A stretch of DNA of 45,122 nucleotides. Origin: a virus. The stretch covers positions 1 to 45,122 of the IMG/VR virus record IMGVR_UViG_3300009103_000055; one strand, written 5' to 3'. Position numbers and translations under genes: made by a program. Shown here piece by piece: positions 23,757 to 32,058 of the stretch. The notes beneath the pieces were generated by a model, which was given only the letters and a program-made list of their open reading frames with translations, did not search any database and was not told the DNA's origin. Position 1 is the first letter of the stretch, and every line of letters begins with the position of its first letter.

Positions 23757-25274
23757 CTATATATCCACCGATGTTTCTACATCTTGTATACTTTGTTGGA
23801 ATTTATTATAAACTGAATTAGCCACATCTTTAGGATCAGCGTTGTTAGATTGTATATTTATATTCATAGTATCTACCGAAGTGGTACTATTAGTGCTGTT
23901 CACATTAGATTGGTTGTTCTGATTATTAATAGGTTGTAATTGTGAAGGGGAAATAGGTGTTATAGGCGATGAACCAATAACTCCCATTTGCTCTGGGCCG
24001 CCCCCAAATATAAAATCTCTTATGTTATCGAGAGTCGAAGGCTCGTATTCAACACCTACTTTAACTGGGGTTTCTTCTATACCTATCAAACTACCTATGA
24101 AACCAGGAAGATTACCTATAAATTCTTTAAAATCTTCAAAAGTACTATTTTTAAACAAACCTATTAGATCATTTAACCCTTTAAAAGACATAGCTACCAT
24201 ATCGCCTAGTGTGGCAAAAGCGGAAGCTACCGAAATTATCAAATCTCTATACTCTGGGAAATCTTCCATCATTTTCCCAAGTAAGCTGTCTCCTCCTTCA
24301 AATAAGGTCTTAGCATCTTCCATTAACGCTATCACTGATGCTATAGCAGCGCTAATCAGAACCGGTAATGCTAACATTATACCATTGAAAACAAGAGCAG
24401 CTAAGGAAGCGGATCTAAATAAAGCTATGAGAGCTGATAAATGAGTGAGTATTTTTAACCCTAAGAATACGACAATAGCAGTAGAAAGGATTTTTATAGC
24501 TTTAGTAGCCATATCTATCCACTTAGGCATATTTAGCTCTATAATTTCACGATTAGCTTTCCACCAGTCAACCAGAGCTTCGTTTATAGACTTCATAGCC
24601 GGCGCTAAGGATCTAACTATAACTCTACTTATCTGCTTTATAACTTGCCAAACCATAGTGAGGCTATCTGCAAATTCGGCAGATAATCTAGCGTCTTCCT
24701 GAGTAGTTACGCCTATAGCCTCTATTTCGCTTATGTAACGTTGTATCGCTGCTGGGCCTTGCTGTAGAAGACGTATAGATTCTCCTAAACCCAGCTTGTC
24801 GGCTAGCTCTATCTGCCTAGCTTTATCTAAACCTTGGAGCTTACCTGATACTTCCAGTAATAAGTCACTTGTTCTTTTTATCTTACCGTTTGTATCTACA
24901 GCAGATATACCCAATAGGCCAAAAGCCTCTACACCTCCGCCCACACCTCTAGCAGATTCAGAAGCCCTAATAGATAGGGTTTTTAAGGAAGAGCTCATAC
25001 CTTCAGCAGAACCGCCCGATAGGACTAATGCTTGCTGAAGAGCGTCTATCTGGCCTGCTGTCTCACCTATCTCTTCTCCCAATTTCCCTTGGGCATCTGA
25101 GGCGGCTGTGGTAGTTACTGTTAGAGCTGTTAGCGCAGCAGCACCACCAGCCGCAAATTTTACAAGCCCGGATATTAGGTCGGTGGTGCTTTTTACATCA
25201 TTCCTAAACTCATCTAGTTCTTTAGGGTCGTATTCGAAACCTAGAGCGACTAATAATTCTTCTAGAAAGTCCAT
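23757..25274 (-). CDS. Tail tape measure protein (505 aa)
   Basis: It starts MDFLEELLVALGFEYDPKEL and has a Gly/Ala-rich hydrophobic segment (VKFAAGGAAALTALTVTTT, residues 38-56). Long helices follow, then a second hydrophobic region near residues 265-320 (IKILSTAIVVFLGLKI, LVFNGIMLALPVLI), and the tail end is Asn/Ser/Gln-rich. At the usual 1.5 angstrom per residue it predicts a short contractile tail of roughly 75 nm. It lies directly after the frameshifting chaperone gene. Confidence 0.88.
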   Translation of the reverse strand: MDFLEELLVALGFEYDPKELDEFRNDVKSTTDLISGLVKFAAGGAAALTALTVTTTAASDAQGKLGEEIGETAGQIDALQQALVLSGGSAEGMSSSLKTLSIRASESARGVGGGVEAFGLLGISAVDTNGKIKRTSDLLLEVSGKLQGLDKARQIELADKLGLGESIRLLQQGPAAIQRYISEIEAIGVTTQEDARLSAEFADSLTMVWQVIKQISRVIVRSLAPAMKSINEALVDWWKANREIIELNMPKWIDMATKAIKILSTAIVVFLGLKILTHLSALIALFRSASLAALVFNGIMLALPVLISAAIASVIALMEDAKTLFEGGDSLLGKMMEDFPEYRDLIISVASAFATLGDMVAMSFKGLNDLIGLFKNSTFEDFKEFIGNLPGFIGSLIGIEETPVKVGVEYEPSTLDNIRDFIFGGGPEQMGVIGSSPITPISPSQLQPINNQNNQSNVNSTNSTTSVDTMNINIQSNNADPKDVANSVYNKFQQSIQDVETSVDI

Positions 25275-25295
25275 GGTTCCTCTTCAATCTAAGTT

Positions 25296-25930
25296 CTATT
25301 TGGGTTTAGGTTGCAAGCTTATCTTATAATCTATAAGTTCGCACATCATAGCTAAGTCGTCTATCGAATAAGTACCATCTTGTAACTCTTTCAAAGTACA
25401 CATTGGCGGTTCAAACAATATAGGCTTATGCAACATGAAGTTTATGTTCGGGTAATCTTTCTCTAGTTTGGAAAACCCGTTGACAGACTGGCCAGATGTT
25501 GAACTTTGTCTACCAACTGGCCTGGAATAAAATTTGAATAGTTTACCTTCAGTACGAAAAAGAATACTTGGTATATTTCCGACAAACTATCTGCATCAAA
25601 AGTAGAGTCAAAAGTACCGTTAGTTATCTTAGTGCCATCACAAGCAACACCAATAATACACTCTTTCATAAAAGCTACGATCTCTTCGGGGTTTGAAGAA
25701 AGAAACAATTGTTCCAAACCCTTACCGAAAGCGTTAGCGCCTTTTTCTATTTTATCTGAATCGCTAGATTCTTCTTTCTCTAATGAAGCCAATGCACCAG
25801 CTATAGTAGATATAGAGCCTGCGAAAATTTTAGCTAATTTTATTTGGTTTAAGAAAGCTTTTTCTGCTGACCATTGGGTAACATTAAACTCTCTTTCGCC
25901 TATATATTTGGTTTCTGTCTTACAACCCAT
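25296..25930 (-). CDS. Tail assembly chaperone, frameshifted long (GT-type) product (about 211 aa)
   Basis: Reading in frame to the TTT at 25474-25472 and then slipping back one base continues through 58 codons to a TAG at 25296-25298. The extension starts SKLEKDYPNINFML and includes LKELQDGTYSIDDLAMMCE, a pattern like small T-type chaperone parts in other phages. No good ribosome binding site precedes an internal ATG, so frameshifting rather than separate initiation is likelier. The extension fills the whole gap before the tape measure gene. Confidence 0.75.
25463..25930 (-). CDS. Tail assembly chaperone, short (G-type) product (155 aa)
   Basis: This gene lies between the tail tube and the tape measure, the position of tail assembly chaperones. 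The protein is mainly helical (FLNQIKLAKIFAGSISTIAG, AFGKGLEQLFLS, EIVAFMKECIIGV). It ends three codons after a GGGTTTT heptamer at 25472-25478 (minus strand), which fits a programmed -1 frameshift into the next open frame. The family is not recognised by sequence alone; the call rests on position and the frameshift. Confidence 0.8.
   Translation of the reverse strand: MGCKTETKYIGEREFNVTQWSAEKAFLNQIKLAKIFAGSISTIAGALASLEKEESSDSDKIEKGANAFGKGLEQLFLSSNPEEIVAFMKECIIGVACDGTKITNGTFDSTFDADSLSEIYQVFFFVLKVNYSNFIPGQLVDKVQHLASLSTGFPN
25472..25478 (-). other. -1 slippery heptamer GGGTTTT
   Basis: In the reading frame of the chaperone the codons are xxG GGT TTT, so the heptamer fits X-XXY-YYZ with X = G and Y = Z = T. 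The zero-frame stop follows two codons later at 25463-25465. Confidence 0.75.
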
Positions 25931-26035
25931 TATTTTTCTCCCGACAAGAAATTTACCCGGCCAAATAATTCTGAAGGGAAGAACGCTACTTTGGCCGGGA
26001 TCGTAGCGCTATGTAACCTTCCCTTCAGAAACTCG

Positions 26036-26458
26036 CTATACGCCGCCTCTATGGAGCATATCTAATCTTTCAACAACAATACGCCATTCCTGACCACCAA
26101 CACCTCGACCACGATTCATATCTGCAGGGCGCGGGATATAACCTTGTGTACCAGAAACAATATCGTTACCTCTAACATCTTTAAACTGAACAAAAACAGG
26201 TACGAAAAACCCGTTCTCCTGGGTAGATATTAAAGAAGACATATATGCGTTGTCGTCAGAACTCTGCATTAGCCTGAAGATGAAGTTGCCAGTGCGAGAA
26301 GCGCTAAGCACAACAGTCATCTCGCCATCAACACCTTCTTCATGGGAAGCCGAATCTTCCAAGCGGCCCATTTGGATAACATCGTCACCATCGTCGTAAC
26401 CGGTTATTTCTTTACCGTTTACTATCAATGTTGTGTTTAAAAAACTATAATCTTTCAT
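26036..26458 (-). CDS. Tail tube protein, DUF3277-like (140 aa)
   Basis: This matches the DUF3277 tube family: MKDYSFLNTTLIVNGKEITGYDDGD at the start, then VVLSASRTGNFIFRLMQSSDDNAYMSSL in the middle and NRGRGVGGQEWRIVVERLDML at the end. Tube rings form the inner channel under the sheath. It lies directly after the sheath gene, as expected, and before the tail chaperone gene with a 105-nt gap holding nothing recognisable beyond the chaperone ribosome binding site. Confidence 0.9.
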   Translation of the reverse strand: MKDYSFLNTTLIVNGKEITGYDDGDDVIQMGRLEDSASHEEGVDGEMTVVLSASRTGNFIFRLMQSSDDNAYMSSLISTQENGFFVPVFVQFKDVRGNDIVSGTQGYIPRPADMNRGRGVGGQEWRIVVERLDMLHRGGV

Positions 26459-26469
26459 TTAAAGTTCTC

Positions 26470-27954
26470 CTATCGCTCAAAAGTAACGTTAACTTGAGCA
26501 CCGTGGATAGCTCCAGCGCCAATCAAAGTAATAGAAAGACCTGGGTAGTTACGAGCATCCACATCAGACTGATTTATTTCAGATACGGGCAAAGCGACTA
26601 CTTCATAACCGTTAGGTAAGAATCTACCGTCTATCGTTTCACCTGGGGCCGCTAAACCGTTACGGACAGCCTCGTCACATGCACGAATACAAGCCTGTTC
26701 CAAAATAGCCACACCTTTATCCGTATATGGAACCTTGGTTGGGGAAGTTAAGAGTGCTCCAAAAACATTACTTTGAACAGCGTTTTGGAACCAATCGATA
26801 CCATGTACTTCATCAAAGAAAGTGCCGTTCGCCATGAATGATTCAGCGTACATAGAACTATCGCCGACCAATATTAGAGCGTTAATATTCTTAGAATCCA
26901 AAATAGCTTTTTCGTTTTGAGAAATAAGTTCATTCTCAATACCTGGCATCTGTTTGAACTTCAAAGTAATAGTGCTGTTAGGCTGATTGAAATCGACAGT
27001 CGCTGCTCTACCTGCTACAGACATAGAAGGGTATTTTTCAGAGTTAGAAGCGTATGTAGTAATTGATCTTCGGTAATTACCATTCTTTAGAACAGAACCG
27101 ATATCAGAGCTAACGTTAGCCTTACTATTGGTGTCGTTACTTGTGTTCATTAGAACCTTAACTCTCGCACCAACCCAGTCACTAGCAGCAACGATAGCGT
27201 CTTCACCGTTAATTTGAACTAGATCTCTAACTTCTTTGGTGAAACCTAACATATACCAATCAGAGTCTTTTTGCTCAATAGCATCTAGAGATTGAGTTAT
27301 AGTTTCAGCAACTACACCAGCGGAAACAACACCAGAATTTAAACCTAACAGTACCGAAATATCTGTACCGACAGCAGGATCAACAGCAGAAGCGATAGTA
27401 ATAGACGAAGAAGCACCCGTGGTACCAGAAGTGATTCTGAAATACTCGCCTGTTGCTTGGTAAGTACATACAGCTGAAGAATAACCGCCCGTACCTACTG
27501 ATTGAAGACCGGCTTGTATTGTAGCCGCTACATCATCCATAGAAGTATCTGATGAAAAATCAAGAGTTGTAATATCTTCAGAATCACCGTCGATACTAAT
27601 CTCAAAACTACCGTCCGTAATCGCCTGTATAGCCGATAGGTTGGTAGCGTTGTTTTCGTACTTAGAACCTAGCAACTCACCGTTAGAATCGCTACCAGCT
27701 CGGACTGATACTTTTAGCTTTGTAGGCTTAGGTTGCTGTGAGAAATAAGAGTTAGCAGCAGCAACCACTTCACTATCTGAAGGCCAGTCTAAAGCGACAG
27801 CCGATGCATTATTATATAAACGGATTCTTTCACTCAACCCAATGACGCCAGTTTCGGCAGTCACTATGTTAAGTGTTCCAAACCCCGCTCTAGCTGGAAA
27901 CGTAGCGCCGATACTGACGGAAACGTTAACAACACTGGAAACTGGAATAGTCAT
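26470..27954 (-). CDS. Contractile tail sheath protein, DUF3383-like (494 aa)
   Basis: The N-terminus (VVNVSVSIGATFPARAGFG, ERIRLYNNASAVALDW) and the later FKQMPGIENELISQNEKAILDSKNINA with the C-terminal PVSEINQSDVDARNYPG fit the DUF3383 sheath-like family. The middle has an inserted Thr/Ser/Gly-rich variable domain near residues 120-220. A sheath gene next to a tube gene proves a contractile tail. It overlaps the upstream neck gene by one base (TAATG). Confidence 0.9.
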   Translation of the reverse strand: MTIPVSSVVNVSVSIGATFPARAGFGTLNIVTAETGVIGLSERIRLYNNASAVALDWPSDSEVVAAANSYFSQQPKPTKLKVSVRAGSDSNGELLGSKYENNATNLSAIQAITDGSFEISIDGDSEDITTLDFSSDTSMDDVAATIQAGLQSVGTGGYSSAVCTYQATGEYFRITSGTTGASSSITIASAVDPAVGTDISVLLGLNSGVVSAGVVAETITQSLDAIEQKDSDWYMLGFTKEVRDLVQINGEDAIVAASDWVGARVKVLMNTSNDTNSKANVSSDIGSVLKNGNYRRSITTYASNSEKYPSMSVAGRAATVDFNQPNSTITLKFKQMPGIENELISQNEKAILDSKNINALILVGDSSMYAESFMANGTFFDEVHGIDWFQNAVQSNVFGALLTSPTKVPYTDKGVAILEQACIRACDEAVRNGLAAPGETIDGRFLPNGYEVVALPVSEINQSDVDARNYPGLSITLIGAGAIHGAQVNVTFER

Positions 27955-28484
27955 TATTGTGCCTCGATTTCAAAATTATATTTTAAGCCGCGATATTGAA
28001 ACTCAGCAGAAACGGTCGCAGCACATATAGCCTTGACAATTTCTTCATCTGTCTCTATAACGTTAACCGTTACATCAAACTGCGACGATTCTTCCCAAGT
28101 GTCTTCCAATACTCGGGATATCTTCCTAACGGGAGATCTCTCTAATAAGCCAACACCTATAGTACTAAACATAGATTGGACGGTATTTTTAGCCATACCT
28201 ATATAAGTCTTGTTGGCATTATCTATAGACGAATCTCTGAAGAAAGATAGGGAGAACATGTAAGATCTGGAAACCTTAACTTTAGAGTCTAGGTCTGTTA
28301 CGGGGTCTCTTTCATCATACTCATATTCTTCAGTAGATAAGTTTTTAGAACTTATGTAAGATACAGAAGCGTATGGGCCTACGGGCCTCATAGCGCCTTT
28401 CTGCTCGGCCTTAATAGCAAAACCGCTACTCATCATAACTAAATTGATGGTATCTCTAAGTAACTTGTTTAGGACTTCTTCCAA
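27954..28484 (-). CDS. Neck/tail terminator protein, LIC_12616-like (176 aa)
   Basis: Helical N-terminus (LNKLLRDTINLVMMSSGFAIKA) followed by strands (GPYASVSYISSKNL, SYMFSLSFFRDS), a short helix and further strands (QFDVTVNVIE, ISAEFQYRGLKYNFEI-like end). This is the fold pattern of tail terminator proteins that cap the tail before head joining. It sits just before the sheath gene and after head-closure genes. Family name is moderate confidence; position is strong. Confidence 0.72.
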   Translation of the reverse strand: MEEVLNKLLRDTINLVMMSSGFAIKAEQKGAMRPVGPYASVSYISSKNLSTEEYEYDERDPVTDLDSKVKVSRSYMFSLSFFRDSSIDNANKTYIGMAKNTVQSMFSTIGVGLLERSPVRKISRVLEDTWEESSQFDVTVNVIETDEEIVKAICAATVSAEFQYRGLKYNFEIEAQ

Positions 28485-28485
28485 T

Positions 28486-28848
28486 TTATTGTACTCTTGC
28501 TATTAGAGATGTAGTTTGACCATAGGCCGACCACGGTAACACTTTAACTACTTTCCAAGTTATAGAGTCGAATATTACTTCGTCCCCTGCAACCTGGGCT
28601 TTTTCATCTGGTGTCCTAACTGGTTTGTTAGATATCATTGTTCTAACATCTGAAGTTCTTTCGCCTTCAGATAACATTTTCAATTCTTTACCGCTTGGCG
28701 GCTGGACAGAAGCTAACATTAAAACTCTTCCAGCCTCAGAATTAGGCTGTGCTAGCCCGTCATCGTAACCGCCATAATTATAACGTACCCTTAGAACTCT
28801 TTTGTTAGCCGTATCACCATCTATAGCTTCTTTGACGCTTATAGGCAT
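28486..28848 (-). CDS. Head closure/neck protein (120 aa)
   Basis: This short beta-rich protein lies between the gp10-like gene and the tail terminator. VKVLPWSAYGQTTSLIARV at the end and VFDSITWKVVKV-like strands (VIFDSITWKVV) are typical of head-closure or stopper proteins, where a similar short ending reports the electrical-plug-like fold. I assign the role mainly by gene order. No motif is diagnostic. Confidence 0.6.
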   Translation of the reverse strand: MPISVKEAIDGDTANKRVLRVRYNYGGYDDGLAQPNSEAGRVLMLASVQPPSGKELKMLSEGERTSDVRTMISNKPVRTPDEKAQVAGDEVIFDSITWKVVKVLPWSAYGQTTSLIARVQ

Positions 28849-29300
28849 TATTCGACCTCGTACGTTATTGTTTCTAAAAGATGACCCGTATCTACCAACG
28901 GATTACCTTCTCTATGAACTAAAGGCGGCTCTTTTATATCTACTATTTTCTGCCTAACATCGGTTTGTACTATTAAGCCCAATTTACCCAATCCCAACTC
29001 GGCAGATATTTCGCCTTTTAATATTTTAGCACCTAATTTCCTAGTTAAGCCCAAATATTTTTTATCATTTTCAAAAACAGTGCTTCTTAAAAAGCTTCTT
29101 TCTGGAACACCATTTTCAGGACTACCAAATTCATGCACCGAACCTACCATTATGACCGATGTACCATCTGGGTAATTATTGCTACCTTTAGGTAACCCAA
29201 CTTTTACTATCGGGTTCTTTGGCATTGCTTTCTTAAGCTTATTTATTTTAGAGTCTACGTTCTTAGGTTTCTTTTTAACCTTAACTTTAGACTTCAACAT
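28848..29300 (-). CDS. Tail completion/connector protein, HK97 gp10-like (150 aa)
   Basis: The protein starts MLKSKVKVKKKPKNVDSKI, a very basic end. In the middle MVGSVHEFGSPENGVPERSFLRST carries the HEFG...PERSFLR pattern of gp10-like minor tail/connector proteins. The ATG at 29300 is chosen because the frame upstream begins with a weak TTG. It overlaps the DUF4054 gene by 7 bp and the head-closure gene by one base. Confidence 0.75.
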   Translation of the reverse strand: MLKSKVKVKKKPKNVDSKINKLKKAMPKNPIVKVGLPKGSNNYPDGTSVIMVGSVHEFGSPENGVPERSFLRSTVFENDKKYLGLTRKLGAKILKGEISAELGLGKLGLIVQTDVRQKIVDIKEPPLVHREGNPLVDTGHLLETITYEVE

Positions 29301-29680
29301 ATAACCGCTATTCCTGAAAAACAACTATTTCTAATGTTCAAATATTGCTGACCGTATATAGTAGAAGATAAGAACTCATCGGTTTCAGATCTTTCTCTAG
29401 TACTAACAGCCCTAGTAACAGAAACACCGCCTGCTGATTTAGAAGAAACCGGACCAGCTTTGGAACTAGAATCCCCAGCTTCAGCAGAAGAAAGTGTTTC
29501 CATTAGATGAGCGGCGTAATAACATTGAGCCATATTATATTTGCCGCACCAATTAGATTCATCATCTCCAATGAAACAAGCTGCGTCATCTAGAAACAAC
29601 TGGATCCTAGGCTTTACATAAACCTGATCATCTGCAAATTCAGGAAACCTAGTTCTAAAATGTTCTACTGTACAAACCAT
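29294..29680 (-). CDS. Head-tail connector, DUF4054-like (128 aa)
   Basis: FRTRFPEFADDQVYVKPRIQLFLDDAACFIG at the start and YNMAQCYYAAHLMETL in the middle are the DUF4054 pattern, an adaptor that binds under the portal. The Ser/Ala/Gly-rich region after (SSKAGPVSSKSAGG) and the C-terminal GQQYLNIRNSC are typical too. It is the first of four neck genes in a row. Confidence 0.85.
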   Translation of the reverse strand: MVCTVEHFRTRFPEFADDQVYVKPRIQLFLDDAACFIGDDESNWCGKYNMAQCYYAAHLMETLSSAEAGDSSSKAGPVSSKSAGGVSVTRAVSTRERSETDEFLSSTIYGQQYLNIRNSCFSGIAVIC

Positions 29681-29681
29681 A

Positions 29682-30122
29682 TTATTTCTTCGTTATTAGC
29701 CATAAAAAATAACCAGTTAAAAAAGCGACTATTACTTTTAACAGCCCAACACCGAACTCTTTATGCCCCTCATTCTTATCAGAAACAGACTTGTTATTTG
29801 AAACCTTACCTTTTACATCTTCAGAGTTTTGCTCTAAGACTCCAACTCTCCTAATAAGGCTCATTTGTTCTGTTTTCATGTGCTGCTGGTCCATTTGTAG
29901 CTCGTGTATATAATCAGCATTACGTTGAGTGTTGGCATCTAACCTTGCCACATCTCTTCTCATGTGCCCTACATCGGCTTCTATCTTAACCAGACCTTCA
30001 AGCGAATCATCTATATTATCTAACTTGGAATCCATTCGGTCTAGTTGCTTCCATAACCTTTCCTCTGACATATTGCTTACAGTCTGGGGGTTAGATAAGT
30101 TTCTATCTTTATCCCCTCTCAT
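29682..30122 (-). CDS. Coiled-coil protein with C-terminal membrane anchor (146 aa), XhlA-like layout
   Basis: The central part is a coiled coil (LWKQLDRMDSKLDNIDDSLEGL and RRDVARLDANTQRNADYI) and the C-terminus has one membrane helix (GLLKVIVAFLTGYFLWLI) with a basic end. The order resembles XhlA-type lysis accessory proteins. I choose the ATG at 30122 (GGGAG about 10 nt upstream). A GTG at 30206 would add 28 residues but would put the hairpin at 30151-30178 inside the gene. Its place among neck genes is odd for a lysis gene, so a structural role is possible. Confidence 0.6.
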   Translation of the reverse strand: MRGDKDRNLSNPQTVSNMSEERLWKQLDRMDSKLDNIDDSLEGLVKIEADVGHMRRDVARLDANTQRNADYIHELQMDQQHMKTEQMSLIRRVGVLEQNSEDVKGKVSNNKSVSDKNEGHKEFGVGLLKVIVAFLTGYFLWLITKK

Positions 30123-30150
30123 AATTGAACAATCTCCCGGATGATTGTTA

Positions 30151-30185
30151 CCAACAAGGCGCAAAAGCACCTTGTTGGGTTTTTT
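30151..30185 (+). terminator. Terminator-like hairpin facing the plus strand inside the late operon
   Basis: A 12-bp stem with one mismatch (CCAACAAGGCGC / GCACCTTGTTGG) closes on AAAA and is followed by GTTTTTT on the plus strand. On the minus strand, the direction of the surrounding genes, the hairpin is followed by TAACAATC rather than T. So it would end antisense transcripts and only weakly pause late ones. Confidence 0.7.
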
Positions 30186-30211
30186 CCTTTCCTTTAGAAG
30201 CTCCACAGCAA

Positions 30212-30520
30212 TTATGAAGCATCACCAGAACCGCCTTGACTAGCACCTTGCGTATTACCGCCCGGCGCTACAACAGGTTCTACCTTTACTTTAGCTTCTG
30301 TGTCTGGATCACGTTCCATGATCTGTTCGTCAACATGTTCACCGAAGTCAATAGAACCTTTCTTCTTTAAAGAAACCACGTATGCGTCTTCTTTAACCAA
30401 GTTCCAAACGTCGTCAGAAACAACGTTGAAACCAGGAGCAATACGAACTGTGATTTTCTTACCTTTCGCCAAAACTTTAATATTGAATTGACGAGCAGTT
30501 TTATTTAATATACCGGCCAT
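30212..30520 (-). CDS. Hypothetical virion-associated protein (102 aa)
   Basis: It begins MAGILNKTARQFNIKVL, has a short strand region (KKITVRIAPGFNVVSDDVW) and a basic helix, and ends in an acidic then Gly/Ser/Gln-rich flexible tail. Small proteins of this pattern follow DUF2184 capsid genes in related phages, but I do not know their function. Five bases separate it from the capsid gene, and the hairpin at 30151-30178 follows it. Confidence 0.65.
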   Translation of the reverse strand: MAGILNKTARQFNIKVLAKGKKITVRIAPGFNVVSDDVWNLVKEDAYVVSLKKKGSIDFGEHVDEQIMERDPDTEAKVKVEPVVAPGGNTQGASQGGSGDAS

Positions 30521-30524
30521 GATA

Positions 30525-31565
30525 TTAAATTCCTGTTAGGATGTTTAAAGATAGCGGATAGTAGATGTTCAAACCGGCCAAGCGAGAACGAGTTGGAACT
30601 TCAAATTCCAATCCTTTCTGTTGAACTGGCATAAATTCTAGTTCCACTGGGATTTCAAGTTGGAGCTTATCTGGGTCGCGATCATAAATAACCATAGCAT
30701 CTGCAGAAAGCTCAGGGTTGTTAGCAGCTACACATTCGTTAACAGGGATGAGATCTTCCAAGCTGTTTAGATATGGGCTATTGTTAACAAGATACTGAGC
30801 AATAGTGGTATCGCTGTTCGCAGAACGAGGAGTACTCATAATGTAAGACCACTGTGCTGGAGGAAGCATAACGGTATTACCGCGCTCTACCATCTTAGTA
30901 GTTTCAAAAATATCAGAGAAACCATCATTTACGTCCGCTAAGATTTGGTCAGGCGTCTTATTAACCCACTCAGTACCAGAGCCGCCGTCTACTACGGAAC
31001 CAGTAGGGATATTAGGGTTATCGAACAAACCCGGTAAGCCTGATGTCGCATCACCATAGAAAGCAACCTCGTTAACTTTCTGCTCATTGGCTCGGCGAAC
31101 AGCATTAGCTCGACGTTGATCTAGAGAAGCGCCTGTGAGCTGAGAAGAACGGATCTCATCAATGTTATAGCCATAAGCAGCACCGACCGTACGAACAGGA
31201 ATAGAGGTTTCTTTACCTGCAACGTCGGCTCGAGGTAGATCATCAGCGTAAGCGTTGATGATTTTAGCAGAGCCTACCATATCGTAAGTACGATATGTGA
31301 TAGTAGTAATGCCGTCACCACCTTCGTTAGAAACTGGGAAAAGCATACGAGCTTTAAGCTCAGCGTATTTTACGTCGTAGCTTTTAGCTTTGATTTTTTC
31401 CAATTGGCGTTGGAAGAAAACAGCGCCGTCAGCATCCATATAACCCTTTTTGTAAGAGTCGTAAATAGAAGCATCTAGCTGTACGCTTTCGCCATCTAAT
31501 GTAAATACGGCTTCGTGACCGTGATCGGCAAAAGAAGTCTTGCCATCTCGTAAGATAATTGACAT
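30525..31565 (-). CDS. Major capsid protein, DUF2184-like (346 aa)
   Basis: The protein matches the DUF2184 family of HK97-fold capsid proteins: QLEKIKAKSYDVKYAELKARMLFPVSNEGGDG in the N-terminal arm, then YRTYDMVGSAKIIN, PVRTVGAAYGYNIDEIR, RRANEQKVNEVAFYGD and MLPPAQWSYIM. Length, 346 aa, is normal. It follows the cement-protein gene and scaffold/protease gene, as expected. The N-terminus may be trimmed by the maturation protease, but no cleavage site was identified. Confidence 0.93.
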   Translation of the reverse strand: MSIILRDGKTSFADHGHEAVFTLDGESVQLDASIYDSYKKGYMDADGAVFFQRQLEKIKAKSYDVKYAELKARMLFPVSNEGGDGITTITYRTYDMVGSAKIINAYADDLPRADVAGKETSIPVRTVGAAYGYNIDEIRSSQLTGASLDQRRANAVRRANEQKVNEVAFYGDATSGLPGLFDNPNIPTGSVVDGGSGTEWVNKTPDQILADVNDGFSDIFETTKMVERGNTVMLPPAQWSYIMSTPRSANSDTTIAQYLVNNSPYLNSLEDLIPVNECVAANNPELSADAMVIYDRDPDKLQLEIPVELEFMPVQQKGLEFEVPTRSRLAGLNIYYPLSLNILTGI

Positions 31566-31578
31566 TTATATTCTCCTA

Positions 31579-32058
31579 TTATGAGCCGGCTGTTGTGTCA
31601 GTGTTTTCTAAAACAAGAACCGCTAGTTCTCCGGCGGCAGCTGTAGAGTCCCAGTAAGCGCCGTCTAGAGCAGTTTCACCCGAACTAGCTGCGCCTTGAT
31701 CAATAACACCTGTTGTATTATTGTATTTAACCGCTTGTCCAGGGGTACAACCAGCCGGACAAACAGCCCAAACAGAACCTCGACGAAGAATACCAGCGGT
31801 TTCTTTCTGAGAGTATTTGATAGCACCAGTGTTATCAGCACCTTCTCGCTCTAGAGAACGGTAAGTAACACCTAAGAAATCTGTACCACCTAGAACCGCT
31901 TGTTTATCTTTGTCAGTGCCGCGACTAACAGCAGCTCCGAAACCGATACCGTTAGCGGTTTCAACATCGCGAGAAATGCGTACTGACTCACCGATAGCGT
32001 AGATAAGGCCCGCATAAGCAACGCCTTGGTTTAGATCATATGAAGTTTGAGCTGGCAT
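31579..32058 (-). CDS. Structural cement protein of the capsid (159 aa)
   Basis: MPAQTSYDLNQGVAYAGLIYAIGES and VTYRSLEREGADNTGAIKYSQKETAGILRRGSVW fit, in separate pieces, the phage cement proteins that clamp the capsid surface; PAGCTPGQAVKYNNTTG follows. The fold is a small beta barrel. It overlaps the scaffold/protease stop as TAATG and is 13 bases before the capsid gene, which fits co-production. Confidence 0.8.
   Translation of the reverse strand: MPAQTSYDLNQGVAYAGLIYAIGESVRISRDVETANGIGFGAAVSRGTDKDKQAVLGGTDFLGVTYRSLEREGADNTGAIKYSQKETAGILRRGSVWAVCPAGCTPGQAVKYNNTTGVIDQGAASSGETALDGAYWDSTAAAGELAVLVLENTDTTAGS

Noticed and set aside
24022-24444. 140-codon plus-strand frame inside the tape measure gene
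   Set aside because: Antisense to a clearly coding region, with Ser/Leu-rich shadow composition and no start signal.
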